Shown here in pieces: positions 21,190 to 33,645 of a DNA stretch of 64,000 bases (its first letter is position 1; each line of letters starts with the position of its first letter). The position numbers and the translations under genes were made by a program. Origin of the DNA: Chamaelirium japonicum (lineage: Eukaryota > Streptophyta > Magnoliopsida > Liliales > Melanthiaceae); NCBI GenBank assembly GCA_947650365.1, contig OX393551.1, forward strand, positions 7,330,042 through 7,394,041, given 5' to 3'. The notes under the pieces were generated by a model. That model was not told the DNA's origin. It was given only the letters and a program-made list of their open reading frames with translations, and made no database searches.

Positions 21190-23090
21190 AATTATACATA
21201 GATATTTAGGATTGGGATGCGTGTTAAGGCAAGAAGGTCAAGTAGTGGCAAATGGTTCTAGGCAACTGAAACCCCATAAGAAGAACTATCCGGCACATGA
21301 TTTAGACTTCGTCGCAGTGGCATTTGCTTTGAAACTTTTGAGACACTATCTTTATGGAGAAAATTCAGTCCGTCGCGATAAAGCTTTACCGATGGAAATG
21401 TACTTTACCGACGGTATATTTTCGTCGATAAAAACTGTTTTTTTATAGTGAGGTCATAGTCTCGCGCGGGCCACACCAGCACACCACATGGCCTGCTACT
21501 TTGCTTAACTCCTGATTGTCGATTCCCCCTGCATGACTGCATCCAGTGTTTAACTTGGTAAATTCTTATACCCACTCTCACACTATCATAAAAAGAGAGA
21601 ATCTTAGGGTTTTGAATTTTTTTGCCCCTGCTAGAATGAATTCTGGCTCCACCACTGTTCATGCACAGCCAACTTTTATTCCAGAAGGTGATTAATTGAA
21701 TCCCAAAGGGGAGATATATAGCTAGAGAATATTTGATCCAAATTGGTAGGAGGAGAATGTTTTGAGGAGTGGTTAATCAATACTAATGGTGGCTTAAGAT
21801 ACAACGGAAGACTATGTCTTCCAAATATTCAAGAGGTCAGGTCAGAGGTATTGGGAGAAGCCCATCAGTGGAAATTCACAATACATCCTGGTAATACCAA
21901 GGTGTATCGTGACATGAAGAGACAGTTTTGGTGGCACGGTCGTATGATGAAGGATATTGCATAGTCTGTTTTAACTGTCAGCAAGTGAACGTTGAGCATC
22001 AAAACCAGTTGGTCCTTTGCAACCATTACCAATAGCATAGTGAAAATGGGAATATATGACCATGGACTTTGTTTCAGGCTTGCCTTTGATAAGGAAGAAG
22101 CATGATTCAGTTTGGGTAGTAATTGATCGTCTGACAAAGAAAACACATTTTCTTCCTGTATGTATAACACACCCATGCGGGAGCTAGGTGACATCTATAT
22201 GAGGGAGATTGTTAAAATACATGGCATACTTGTGTCTATTGTATCTTATAGAGATTCTTGTTTTAGATCGCAATTCTGGAACAACTTGCAAATAGCTTTG
22301 GAAACTCAAATGCACTTCAGCATGGCTTTTTCAGATTCTTGAGGATCTGTTAAGATTGTGTGCATTAGACTTTGGAGGTAATTAGAATGATCACCTACCC
22401 TTAATAGAGTTTTCATATTACAACGGCTCCCAATCGAGTCTCGGTATGGCTCTCGTTGAAGCTCTGTATAGAAGGCCATGTCGATCAACTATTTGTTGGG
22501 CCGATGTTGATGAGTGAAGTTTAGTGGAGCAAAAAATAATATAGAAGACTACAGAAAAGATTCAACAGATTTAGGATAACCTTTGCGTTTCACAAAGCAG
22601 ACAAAAAAATTATACCGACAAGCATCGTAGACCGTTAGAGTTTACAGTTGGTGATCATGTTTTCCTACAAGTATCCCCACATAGAGGCATCCTGAGATTT
22701 GGGAAGAAAGGAAAACTGTCACCAAGGTTTATCAAACCGTTTTAGATTCTAGAGCAAGTTGGTATAGTGCATGGCTTATTATTTAGCTTTACCCCCATCC
22801 CTCTCTGGTATCCGTGACGTTTTTCATTTGTCGATGCTTCAGACGTACAAACAAGATCCATCGCATGTGTTAGATTGGTAGGACTTGAGTCTTCATGAAG
22901 TGTATCGTTTGAAGAGAAACTAATCACAATTTTTGATAGTAAATAAAAGTTGTTGTGCACCAAGGTCATTCCGATCGTAAAAGTATTGTGGAAGCACCAC
23001 GGTGAAGATGAAGCAATTTGGGAATTGGAGAGTAAGATGCGTTCTCGATATCCCACCTATTCGCGACTTCAGGCACATGAATTTTGAGGG
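21190..23090 (+). pseudogene. Ty3/gypsy pol relic (RNase H, integrase)
   Basis: In order: RNase H-like [20 protein letters not shown] and LLRHYLYGE (21212–21362); the integrase zinc-binding region with RLCLP, EAHQW, HPGNTKVYRDMK and FWWHGRMMKDIA (21790–21960); then the integrase core with MDFVSGLPL and VVIDRLTKK (22050–22140). A chromodomain-side remnant runs to ~23090. Stops and frameshifts break every segment, and a CACTA-like piece is inserted after RNase H. Organisation RT/RNaseH-INT identifies Ty3/gypsy rather than Copia. It cannot be functional. Confidence 0.85.
21365..21450. mobile_element. CACTA-like terminal fragment within the gypsy relic
   Basis: The sequence ends GTTTTTTTATAGTG; its complement begins CACTATAAAAAAAC, a typical CACTA/Spm terminus, with CCGTCG/CGACGG sub-terminal repeats (TTTACCGACGG). 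Only one end is visible. Confidence 0.5.
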
Positions 23091-23432
23091 CGAAATTATT
23101 TTTCTTAGGAGGTTAGACTATAATAGTTGTAAATTATAGTTAATAATTATGATTAATAAGTTAAGGATGATAAATAAAATAGTTATGTTCGACTGTTAGT
23201 AATGGTGATCGATCATTGTGAGTCCAACAATGGACTTCTCTTTTTTAATCTCTAGGTTCTACTAGAAAAAAATAATACATAAATCTAACAATGGTACCTG
23301 ATTTCTCTCTCTAGGTTTTACTAGAAAAAATAAAAAGTTAATAAATAAAAACAAATAATCTTTTGACGAATCCTTATTATTATGTTAGGAAATATAGTAT
23401 TTTACCTATTATTATGTTACTAATTATAGTTT

Positions 23433-26400
23433 TGTTGGATATTTTCAAAATATGTTTGATATATATTTGTTATAATGGAGATGATCACAACATGAATATA
23501 TAATTTCTCAGTAAACAATATGGCTTTCTAGGATGAAGAACGGGTTCAAACACTTAGAAGGTGGCAGTTAGTTTGAACGGGCAAACACGATGATTCGAAC
23601 GGGTGGATCCTAGGGATGCTTCAAGCATCTATTGGCTGACGAACCATTGTAATGGTTGACGAACTAGTGCGAATCAAGGGATGCTTCTAGCACCCATTGG
23701 TGTGTGAATAGATGCAACCCATAGTTTCCTAGCACTCATTGGCATGCAAAGAGATGCAACCTAACCAAAGGGTGCATTGTGGCACCTATAGACGTGTGAA
23801 GAGATGCAACCCTTCTAAATGATGCATTGTGGCATCAATTGGCCCATGAACCATTGCATCCTTTAGCAAGGGGTGCATTATGGCACCTATTGGATCGTGA
23901 ACCATTGCAACCTTTGGTAAATCAAAGGGTGTCTCGTGCTCTATATATAAAGGGACATTTTCTCCATGATAATTAAAATGAATTATAGTAAATCAAAGAT
24001 TCACAGGAGTGAAGCGAAGAAGAAGCATCACATAACCAAATAACCAATTTCGGAATGAAACAAGAGTTTTATCGGGTATCTCAGTTTAACTCTTTTTCAT
24101 AGTGTATCCTAGTCGAATTGGAAAGTACATACTTTGCATCTAATGAACCACGGATTATGAGCTTTATTGTATCATGAGGACGGTTTCTCAAATACCCCAT
24201 TTGTACTTCCAGTTTTTACTAAAAAAACAAAAATTTGTCTGAAAGACAGCGAATTATTTGCCTTGAAGCTTTTGATTAATCAATCCTTGTTTTATCTCTA
24301 AATTTTCAATAATTTTTAGATAAATTTTTTAAAATAAGTTGATGGATTACACAATCATTGAATCACTTCTAACGATGTGCCATGATCATTTCGATGTGAC
24401 GAATTACATCCATTGTATACAAATGGATAAGAATCAAGTCTCGATCTTATTATGAAGGCATGGCCCCGAACAAGGATAATAAAGAATACCTAATGTCGAG
24501 ATTGATCGACATAGCAATGGATTCCCAGTATCGAGATTGATCGATATAACAACGGATTTCCTGTATCGAGGTTGATCAATTTGAACTAGTAAGGGTAGTG
24601 TTTAAGTATTATCTTAGCTAAAATCTTAAAGTAAATCATTGAAAAGGGACTTGATAAAAGATTTAAACGAATTACCTGAGATAAATATGATGAATGAAAT
24701 GATATTGGTTTTTTGATTGAATGGCTTGAGTGTACCAGTAACACCAAAAGTCAAAATAAATTTTCTTTATAAGAAAATAAACTAAGATGAGGATGGTGGT
24801 AACTTGGACATTAAATAATTCAGAGTTACACCATTAATGGTCATATAGATGCTACAAATAAATTTAGTTTGGTCTATATCTAAATCTCGAAAAATTAAGT
24901 ATATGCGAGGTGACACTTGAACTTATAAAATCTCAAAAAAAATCAAGTATAAACGAGGTAGCATTTTGACTTATGAGGAACTCGGAGAAGCATGTACAGT
25001 CGTGATGTCGTTTTGTACTTATATATCTTTAAAAAAAACATAATGATAAATTTTACAAAGAAGAACTTGACAGAGCTAGAGATATAATCTTTAAAATAAT
25101 ATTTGACTGTGTAAAGTCAAAGAAGAACTTAGCAGAACTAGAGATATGATGTCTAAAGTAACATTTGACTATATGAAGTCAAAAAAAAAAATTTTAAAAA
25201 ATTAATAAAAGAATTATCTAGAGATATAATCTTGAAGTAATCTTTGACTATGTGGAGTCAACAAAAGAATTATCTAAAGAGATGATTTTTAAGACTTCAA
25301 AATAAATTGGAAGGTCCAACTATTAATCAGTCATCTTTGGTGAAAACCCTTCTTATATTTTGAAAATATAGATAAAGGCTAGAGGATACTAACAAATCAA
25401 TTAAATAACTAAGTAGATACACTAGTAAATTAAAGCTAATTCCTGATATCTAGTGTTGGATTCTGCATGATAAGAGGTTGGATTTATTCCTTAACAAGTC
25501 TCATAAAGAAACTCGCAGGATCACTATAAAGAGAACTTGCCTATATGAGTGAAGGAAATAAGATTGTTTCCTATGAGATCTAGACCGTTTCTAAAATACT
25601 TATAAAAATCAAGATGCTACACAAGGCCATTAATGTGCTAGCTAAAAGAAGCACTCTACCCTATGGAGATGAGTATGTGCGATGATATCGATGTATCTAT
25701 AGGAGTCATTGGTTTAAGATACGTTCACCACAGTACTTTGATACAGGTTTATAACATCAGCACTGAGTGAAGGCTAGGTTCAAAGTCAAAAACTACCTAT
25801 CATATATATACAAATCTATACGATGATGTTTGTAAGACTCTAAGAGTATGCTTTTTAAATTTTCAAAATAGTGAAAGAATATTGAATATTTTCAAAATAT
25901 GTTTAATATATATCGTTATAATGGAGAAGAATGGGTTCTAACTCTCAAAAGGTGGCAGTTAGTTCAAATGAGTGAATGCGATGATTTGAACGGATGGATC
26001 CTTGGGATGCTTTAAGCACCTATTGATCAACAAATCATTCTATTGGTTGACAAATTAATATGAACCAAGGGATGCTTCTAGCACCCAATGGTGTGCAAAT
26101 AGATGCAACCCATGACAAGGGATGCTTCCTAGTACCCATTGACGTGCGAAGAGATGAAACTCGACCAAATGGTGCATTGTGTCATCCATTGGCGTGTAAA
26201 GAGATGCAACCCTTCTAAATAATGCATTGTGCACCCATTGGCCAATGAAATATTACAATATTTGGCGAGGGATGCATTATGACATATGTTGGATTGTGAA
26301 CCATTGCAACATTTGGTAAATCAAAGGGTGGCTCGTACTCTATAAATATAGAAGCATTTCCTCCATGATAATTAAAATGAATAGCAGTGTATCGAAGATT

Positions 26401-26725
26401 CACAAGAGTGAAGCAAAGTTTCACATAAACGAAGAAGTGTCACATAACCGAATAACCAAATTCGGAACAAAGTAAGAGTTTTATTGGACATCATTAGTTC
26501 AACTCTTTTTCAGAGTGTATCTTGGTCGGATCGGAGAGTACATACTTCGCATCCGACGAACCACAAATTAGGGATTTTATTGTATCTCAAGAATAATTTT
26601 TCAAACATCTCGTTTGTACTCATAGTTTTTATTGGAGGGGGTGAAATTTGTCTAAAAGACAGTGAATTACGTGCCTTGAAACTTTTGATTAATCTATCAT
26701 TGTTATCGATCCCAAATTTCCAACA
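23433..26725 (+). mobile_element. Degenerate LTR retrotransposon with target duplication AGTTT
   Basis: Direct repeats of 879 bp (23433–24311) and 846 bp (25880–26725) begin T(G/A)TTG(G/A)ATATTTTCAAAAT and the whole is flanked by AGTTT (23428–23432 and 26726–26730). The LTRs contain CTCTAT(A)nAA-type TATA boxes near 23940 and 26340, and internal ~57-bp subrepeats with GATGCAACC. They are clearly diverged, so the insertion is old. The 1.57-kb interior has no long frame, no recognisable primer-binding site and only AT-rich remnants. The superfamily cannot be assigned. Confidence 0.8.
23620..23935. repeat. ~57-bp subrepeats in the LTR
   Basis: Five diverged copies, each with a GGGTGCATTGTGGCACC-like core followed by GTGAAGAGATGCAACC; repeated again in the second LTR (26040–26310). 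Confidence 0.8.
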
Positions 26726-26739
26726 AGTTTTTTTGACAT

Positions 26740-26853
26740 AAATCAATTATCCATTAATAATAAAAATAAAAAAATTAGTTATTATCGATATAGACTCATA
26801 TTATACCTTTGGAAGAAAAAAAATTTGTCGGTAAAAACCTCTTCCTTGTAGTG
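26740..26853. mobile_element. Possible CACTA-type end
   Basis: The segment ends TTTTTACCGACAAA's complement and CTTGTAGTG, so the inverted end reads CACTACAAGGAAGAGG, a known style of CACTA terminus. The partner end was not found. Confidence 0.35.
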
Positions 26854-27029
26854 CACCCTAAGACATATTTCATTTTCTTCGCCTATTTCCATCCCTATCT
26901 TTTTCTCTCTTTCTTCCTCGATCTTCTCTGATAACCCATTAGCATCACCTCTCTTTTCTCTTGCTCATTCACATCTCAAGGCAGCACCAACACCCCACTC
27001 CGGTGCATGCATCACTGGCATCATCCAGT

Positions 27030-27955
27030 CAGTGGCGAACTGAGGATTTTCTTATTAAGGGGAGCGGAGCATAATTATTAAAAAGTAACTACAATTGTTG
27101 CCTTACAGTCGAAGGCTTCGGCAGACTGCGTGACAACGTCCCTACCCTTCATTCGATTGCTTAACAAAAGACCTATTAGGATTTTGCCTCGAGTGGAGGA
27201 GAATTTTGATCCTTGGAGCTCTTTGCAAATTTGGAGCTATAACTGGCCGACTCGATCGGGGTGCACGGGTTATGTATAATAGACCGTATCATTTTTTTTT
27301 TTTGCAGGGGAGGGGGTGCATACCCCCAAAAATCTGTAAATAGGCCCTGATTCTCATTCGATTCTCATTCACTAAGGACCATGTGATGAACTCTACGAAG
27401 ATGCCACATGCGCAGGTGGTGGCAGACGACGGTGGATATCGGTCGGACAGTAGTAGGCATCAGTGGCTAGCAACGGGTGGTGGCCGACGGACAGCGAGGC
27501 CGACCGTGGGTCGCCAATACGGCCGGTGATGGTGGGTGGTGGCCGACGGCAACGATTGGCCCATGTGGCGGTGGGGTGGTGGTCGACGACATGGCGGTGG
27601 ACATTAACCGTCAGGGGGTGGTGACTACCTCCATATAAAGTTGGCAACCAAAAGTTGACAAACAAGCTGGCTAGAATTGTTTTTTTGTGTAAATTACACT
27701 TTGCTCCCCCCTCCTGAAGTTTAGCTCAAAAATATTTTAACCCCCGTATAGTTAAAAAACAACATTTTGCTCTCCTTCAATTCAGCTTCGATCAGATAAA
27801 AATTACCAAATGAGGAAATCAAGTAGTTGACAAAAGGGGTATTGTGCTAACATTTCAGACTTTGGGAGTGACTCGGAACATAAAAAACTATAGGGGGGTC
27901 AATTGTTTTTTAGCTAAACTTCAACGGGGTAAGTGTAACTTATCTTTGTTTTTTG
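27030..27955. mobile_element. hAT-like non-autonomous element, truncated copy
   Basis: It opens CAGTGGCGAACTGAGG and is similar along ~920 bp to the complete copy at 41150–42120: GTCGAAGGC(T/A)TCGGCAG, a GGTGG-rich centre, then TTGCTCCCCCCTCC and TTAGCTCAAAAA. The right terminal inverted repeat is missing. The GC-rich centre gives proline/histidine-rich frames that I do not consider genes. The following AT-rich DNA to 28640 shows nothing recognisable. Confidence 0.75.
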
Positions 27956-28639
27956 GGGGAGTTGACGATAAACCCTTTATAGAAGATGCTTTTAAGCAAC
28001 AATCCTGATAATAGTTTCGATTGATCTCCAACCCCTCCGCACATATTCAATTTGATTTAAGATTCACACTGTATTGCTATCAAATGGAATGCTACAGATG
28101 TCTACAACTGACCAAAAACCCTCTTATGGGTCAAACAGAATACTGCAACTAGCCAGAAATTCTCTTTTGGGTCAAACCGAATGATACAGCTGGCCAAACA
28201 ATCAAAATTACGGAAGTCTACAGCTTACCAAAATATTCCTACAAAATTATTTAATTTACGGATCATGCCACTAAATTGAAAAAAAAAACATAACTTTCTT
28301 ACCATGTTCAAAATATCACAACTTCTTCGATTTATGACGAAATCTGATGATTTCAATTGCGTTGGAATCTTCATCAAATCCTCTATGATTTTATTGAATA
28401 CGATTGAAACTAAAATTAGGATAACCTCTCTTTTATATATAAAGAAATCTATTCAATCATAAGTTTGTAGAAATTTTGTATCAATTTAAGTTCTAGCTAT
28501 CCATTGTACCAAGTTTCGAATGAGAAATCATACTTGATCCTAACTAGATGGTTATGATATAAGTATGGACAACGATGTATATACAAATTTGAATCCCAGC
28601 TCGGACAGGCTGTTCGTGTCGGATTTTAACCAAAATATC

Positions 28640-29580
28640 ATATTTAAGTAATTTTTTACACATTCGTAAATGTATTATATGAAGATAAAAATTCAAAAGC
28701 AATATGTACTTTAAAAAAATATAATTATTATTATTGCAATCTAATTGATACTCTAATTATGTTCAATTGACACTCTAATCTATATGAATACAAGTAATAC
28801 TTATTATTTTGAGTAATTTTTACTTAGTCATGTCTGATTTATTATTTTTTATAATTTTATTTTTTGGTGACAAATCAAAAACAATATGAACAAAAAAAAA
28901 TATAATTGTTAATATTGTAACTCAAGTGATATTCTAGTTGTGTTTAATTGATACTCTGAACTATATGAACACAAGTAATACTTCATATAGTTCAATTTGA
29001 TTTTTAAAACATATGGATAATGATAATAGGTAATATAAAAAATTACACAAATATAAATATACTATCAAAAAGATAATCCCTAATGAATTATAATTAACAC
29101 TCTATCTTTTTAAATTGATACTCTATAATTCTGGTAAGCATACAATGCTCTATGTATAGTATAATATTTTTTTTATATTTTAGTGATTTTTCACTCATGC
29201 ATGTCTAAATTTATGAAGATAAAATTTAGAAGTAATCTATACTAAAATAACTAAATTATTACACTTGCAACCCAATTGATACTCCAACTATGCTCAATTG
29301 ATACTCTAAATTATATGAAGACAAGTACTACTTGTTATTTAGAGTGATTTTTACTCAATCATGTTTGGTTTGTTATTTCTCATATTTTTAGTTTTTGTAA
29401 CAATTCAGAAGCAATCTGCGCCAAAAAAATCTAATTATTATTGTGCAATTCAATTGATATTCTGACTGTGTTCCATTAATACTCTAAACTATATGAGGAT
29501 AAGTCATGCTTTGTCATGTAATTTGCTTTTTAAAACGTATGGTGAACAATAATAGTCAATATAAAAATTTACATAAATAC
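28640..29580. repeat. AT-rich diverged tandem repeats (~220–260 bp units)
   Basis: About four copies of a unit containing CAATTGATACTCTAA, ATATGAA(C/G)ACAAGTA and TTTTTACT(C/T)A(A/G)TCATG. Each copy differs from the others, so the array is old. It ends at the cellulose-synthase-like pseudogene. Confidence 0.75.
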
Positions 29581-29604
29581 GTACGCATATGCCATGAAAA
29601 AAAG

Positions 29605-30607
29605 AATCGCACCAGGAGGCTGGTCGTTCTTCACCGATGGGTGATCGGTGAGTGGGCACCCCCGGAACTCCACAAGGGGGTATGGAGTCTGTCAGCTGGT
29701 GGAGTTCTTGAACTTGCTCGGCAGGTGGAGGTTCGGGTGCGACGCCACGAGGGGCTACACCTCGGCGGCATCGCAGTTCGGTGACCCCGGCTTCTCGGGC
29801 AGCACTGTGTGGTGCTTGTGCTGGCCTAAGAGCTCGAGGTACTCGTTGGTGCGGGGTGGGGTGAAGCTATAGAGGGCGTAGCGACGGAAGAGGCAGTTGG
29901 TGCAGACGTGCATGGGGTCTTGGAGTCTATCGAGGGTGCGCATGTTGCCGTCGACGAAGACGGTGTTATGGTTGGAGTAGCGATCGGAGTGATCGATGCA
30001 CTCAAAACATTGGGGGAACTAGAGGTAGCCGATGCGGTCACTGCCGCGGTCCATCATGAAGCACCAGATAGCCATCGAGTTGTAAAAATAGTGGTCGCAA
30101 TCGAAGTTAAGGATGAAGGGATCGTTGGAGAGGACTATGGATGCATGGGCCAGAGCATTCATAGCCTCCGCCTTCTTGTTGTGGTCGTACCCCGACCGCT
30201 TCTCCCGAAACACACCCATCGGTGAAGATGGTGTGTGGGCGCGCGTTGAGCGGCGGCCGGGGTATAAGCAGTGCACCAGGCAGCCGACCGTTCTTCACCG
30301 ATGGGTGGTCGGCGAGCGGGCGTACCTGGAACTTCGCGATGGGTATTGATTCTGTCAGCATGGTGGAGTTCTCGAACTTGCTTGACAGTTGTAGGGTCGG
30401 GTGCGACGCCACGAGGGGCTGCACCTCGGCGGCATCGTCGCACGGTGAGCCCGGCTTCCCAGGTGGCGCCGCGCGGTACTTGTGCTGGCCTAAGAGCCCG
30501 AGGTACTCATTGGTGCGGGATGGGATGAAGCCATAGAGGGCGTAGCGGCGGAAGAGGCAATCGGTGCCGACATACATGGGGCTCTGGAATCCATCGAGGG
30601 TGCGCAT
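29605..30607 (-). pseudogene. Cellulose synthase-like D pseudogene, tandemly duplicated
   Basis: The minus strand encodes [30 protein letters not shown]-type sequence (UDP-binding D-C-D), [21 protein letters not shown].., CLFRRYALY and [10 protein letters not shown]. This is the family-2 glycosyltransferase core order of plant CSLD proteins, where the blocks are spread over a protein of ~1,100 residues. Two partial copies overlap with a period of about 664 bp: MRTLD occurs at 30607 and again at 29943. Copy 30290–30607 lacks its upstream half. Frameshifts and deletions (for example between YNSMAI and CFMMD) break both. High GC in AT-rich surroundings suggests a transposed or retroposed fragment. 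Confidence 0.85.
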
Positions 30608-31293
30608 GTTTTGAAAAAATTGCGTAACAAAATTGGGGTATTTTGGTGATTTTATTGAGACACGTCAGCAGTTTTCTATTATGCATGCAATTTTAATCAA
30701 AAAAAAAAATCGCCAAGCGGTTTGTGCTAGCGTTCTATACAGCTGGAATAACGTCATTCTTAACGTTGTTAAAATTTTGGATTTTAGCTAATGTTTATAT
30801 TACACACGGGTTTTAACTAAAATTAATCCGATTAGAGGGGTTTTAGCCTAATTTACCCTCCACTGCTGAACATCATCATCTTTCACCTATCCCTTCACTA
30901 AACCATCACCCCCACCACCCCACTACCATCACCGGCCACCTCGGCATGACAAACACCTGCACCCCAATAGCACCTCTCCACCTTTCATATACACTACCCT
31001 CACCACCAGCACTATCACGTACACCTCCACACATGATCTATGTCTAGATTCTCTACCCACCAACTTCCTCAAAGCCACCATTACCTTCACATCCAATCAC
31101 CAGCCCCACCTCCTATCCACTTCCCACCACCACCCCTCAATAAACAGTACGTTCAAACATTTTCAAGAGTCAACCTGTGACGTGTGCATGGGTTCTACTG
31201 TATACACGTGCAAGCTCAGTAGCTTTGGCAAGCTGCGAGGAGGCTGAAATCGATCATATTGGAATAAACCCACATATCATAGATGTTTGTGGA

Positions 31294-31543
31294 GCAATAC
31301 TTCGCTCCAACAGATGTTGGAGGGCGCGTGCGGCTCCTCTATCCGATATGAACCGTTGGATGAATATCGCTAGTGATATTCACCGTTTAAATTTCTGACA
31401 AATACAGACCCCGATGAAATAAATATCGCTAGTGATATTCTGTTAGAACTCTGAACGATTAAATATCACTAACGATATTCGTCCAACAGTTCACATCGGT
31501 TAGAGGAGCCGGGCGCTCCAACACTTGTTGGAGCGAAGTATTG
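31294..31543. mobile_element. Hairpin MITE with ~75-bp inverted ends
   Basis: GCAATACTTCGCTCCAAC at the left is matched by GTTGGAGCGAAGTATTG at the right. Complementarity continues through GGCTCCTCTA and TGAACCGTTGGATGAATATC. Two copies of the palindrome AATATCGCTAGTGATATT lie inside. No convincing target duplication was found. The stretch 30610–31290 before it is non-coding, with a C-rich part near 30880–31140. Confidence 0.8.
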
Positions 31544-31913
31544 TTTAATTTTCTGCGTACTTCACTGAATTAGAGATTTTAAACATATGTATTTCGAAAT
31601 GGCATATCAGTATGTTGCACTCCAGCACTACCTAGTTGGTGTGCTTGTTTTACTTGGTAACATTTGTTTGATTATTCTACATTATTACTTTTAAAAGTTC
31701 AGCTTCTTTTAGATGCTTTAATTCGGTATATATTATTTGTAAAATTGAGACTTATGGGAATGAATTTGATCTTTATGGAATCACATAGTTGGTATGGATA
31801 TGGAAAGTAGATCCTTCGTGTACATATCCGGATGTGAACTCCGGGTTGTGGCACGGGATCGAAGATTAGTAGGTCTTGGATTCCAGAGGATCACAGGACT
31901 ATGGCTATAGGAT

Positions 31914-31940
31914 GAAAAGAAAGAAAGAAAGAAAGAAATG
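31914..31940. repeat. (AAAG)n microsatellite
   Basis: About six AAAG units near the 3' side of the LINE. Confidence 0.9.
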
Positions 31941-32230
31941 ACTAGTATTGTCTGACTTGTATTGTGGTGAATTGTTGATAGACAACCTAGTCATAGGGAC
32001 CTTTGCCCCCAAATTAAGAAAAGCAACAAGGGCTCAGAGCCTTGGGGTGAACAGCATAAACCCCCACTTGGCCATTACGATTATTGGTCTACACAAAGAG
32101 GTTCCCGATTAGTTATATTAAAACTAATCACGAAACAAAACAGTTACAGAGATCTTTTGCCTCATCAGAAAGAGAATCCGACTAAGGTACAATCCAAATC
32201 CGGAAGGTGAAGACAATTGACCGTCTAAGC

Positions 32231-33645
32231 CATGGATGAAAATACCGGTCGCGGACAAATTATCGACCGGCCGAAAAAACGGTTCGAACCGGGTGGTACG
32301 GACCGGTATCGGTCTAAACCAGTCCATACCGGTGTGAATTGATTTTTGGTTTCAAAAAATTTTAAAAAATAACCAAAAATTCAGAATAATCTAAAATACT
32401 GGTTTGCGATGTTTTTTTTTTAATTAGTAAACTAGTTATAGGTATGAACCGGTCTTTTAAAGTTATAAAGTCACTGTTTTCATTATATGATTCTAAATTG
32501 TGGAATTTGATATAGTTATTAAATTGTATGTGTTAGATTAGCCTAGTATTATGTTTAGGGATTACAAAACATAATTCATGACCATTGTACAAACATGAAT
32601 TACACAACTAATACGACTACATGAGTCATATTTCACAATTTCATATAATAAACACAATTTCATAGTCCTAAGACTCCTAACATGTTTAGCAAATAAAATG
32701 CATATCCATAACTTACAAGAGTAGAGAATTAGATATTTTTACCTATTTAGACTAAGTAACTTAGTACCACATGGAACTTCGGGTAGGCTGCATTTTATCA
32801 TTATCATCATCATTGCCTCGTGGATGATCGGATGGTGGCAATGTCGGATATTGAAAAAAATCATACACAAATGATGCTTATAGATCTAAGCTTTGATGAC
32901 ATAGATCTGACCCATATCAATATTTTCACCACAATTATTTGGTTTATTTTTTAAAAAAATATAAAAAATAAAAATAAAAATGAAAAAATCCTAAATTTGC
33001 ATGAACCGATCATGCAAATTTGGAGATGATGCTTATAGATCTATAAATCTAAGCTTTGATGGTATGGATCTGACACATATCAATATTTTCACCATAATTA
33101 TTTGGTTTATTTTTAAAAAAATACAAAAAATAAAAAAAAATTGAAAACCCCCCAAATTTGCATGAACCGATCATGCAAATTTGGAGATGATACTTATAGA
33201 TCTAAGCTTTGATGGTATAGATTTAGCCCATTTCAATATTTTCACCATAATTATTTGATTTTTTTCAAAAAAAAAATGCAACAAAACAAAAGAAAAATAA
33301 AAAAAATTATGAAAACATACCTTCAAATGTGATTTTGATCTTGCAAATCCGAGTTTTTGGCTTCAAATCTTGCAAATGCAGCTAGTATGGAGCTTCACCT
33401 CATGTGGGAATGAAGAAAGATGCCCAAAAATAAATGAAACCGGAATGAAAAAATCACCCAAAACCATACTTCATACCTAGAACCGGTTCAAACCGGCCAG
33501 TTCGAACCGGTATTTGGTCGAATCGGCCGATATTTACGCGATTTAATCCTCGCGATCGGTATCGACTGGATACCGGTGCGGTTCAGTCTGGTTCCCGGTT
33601 TGAACCGGCCGGTACGGTTCGTATCGTCTAGTATTTTGATCCTTG
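32231..33645. mobile_element. hAT-type element inserted in the LINE
   Basis: The ends CATGGATGAAAATAC and GTATTTTGATCCTTG are inverted repeats. The flanks GTCTAAGC (32223–32230) and GTCTAAGA (33646–33653) agree at seven of eight bases, fitting an 8-bp hAT duplication. Sub-terminal regions are dense in AACCGG/ACCGGT words. The AT-rich centre has three tandem copies (~155–165 bp) of a unit with TATAGATCTAAGCTTTGATG. No transposase frame is visible, so it is non-autonomous. Confidence 0.8.
32870..33260. repeat. ~160-bp tandem repeats inside the hAT element
   Basis: Three copies, each with CATGAACCGATCATGCAAAT, TAAGCTTTGATGG and TCAATATTTTCACCA. Confidence 0.85.
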
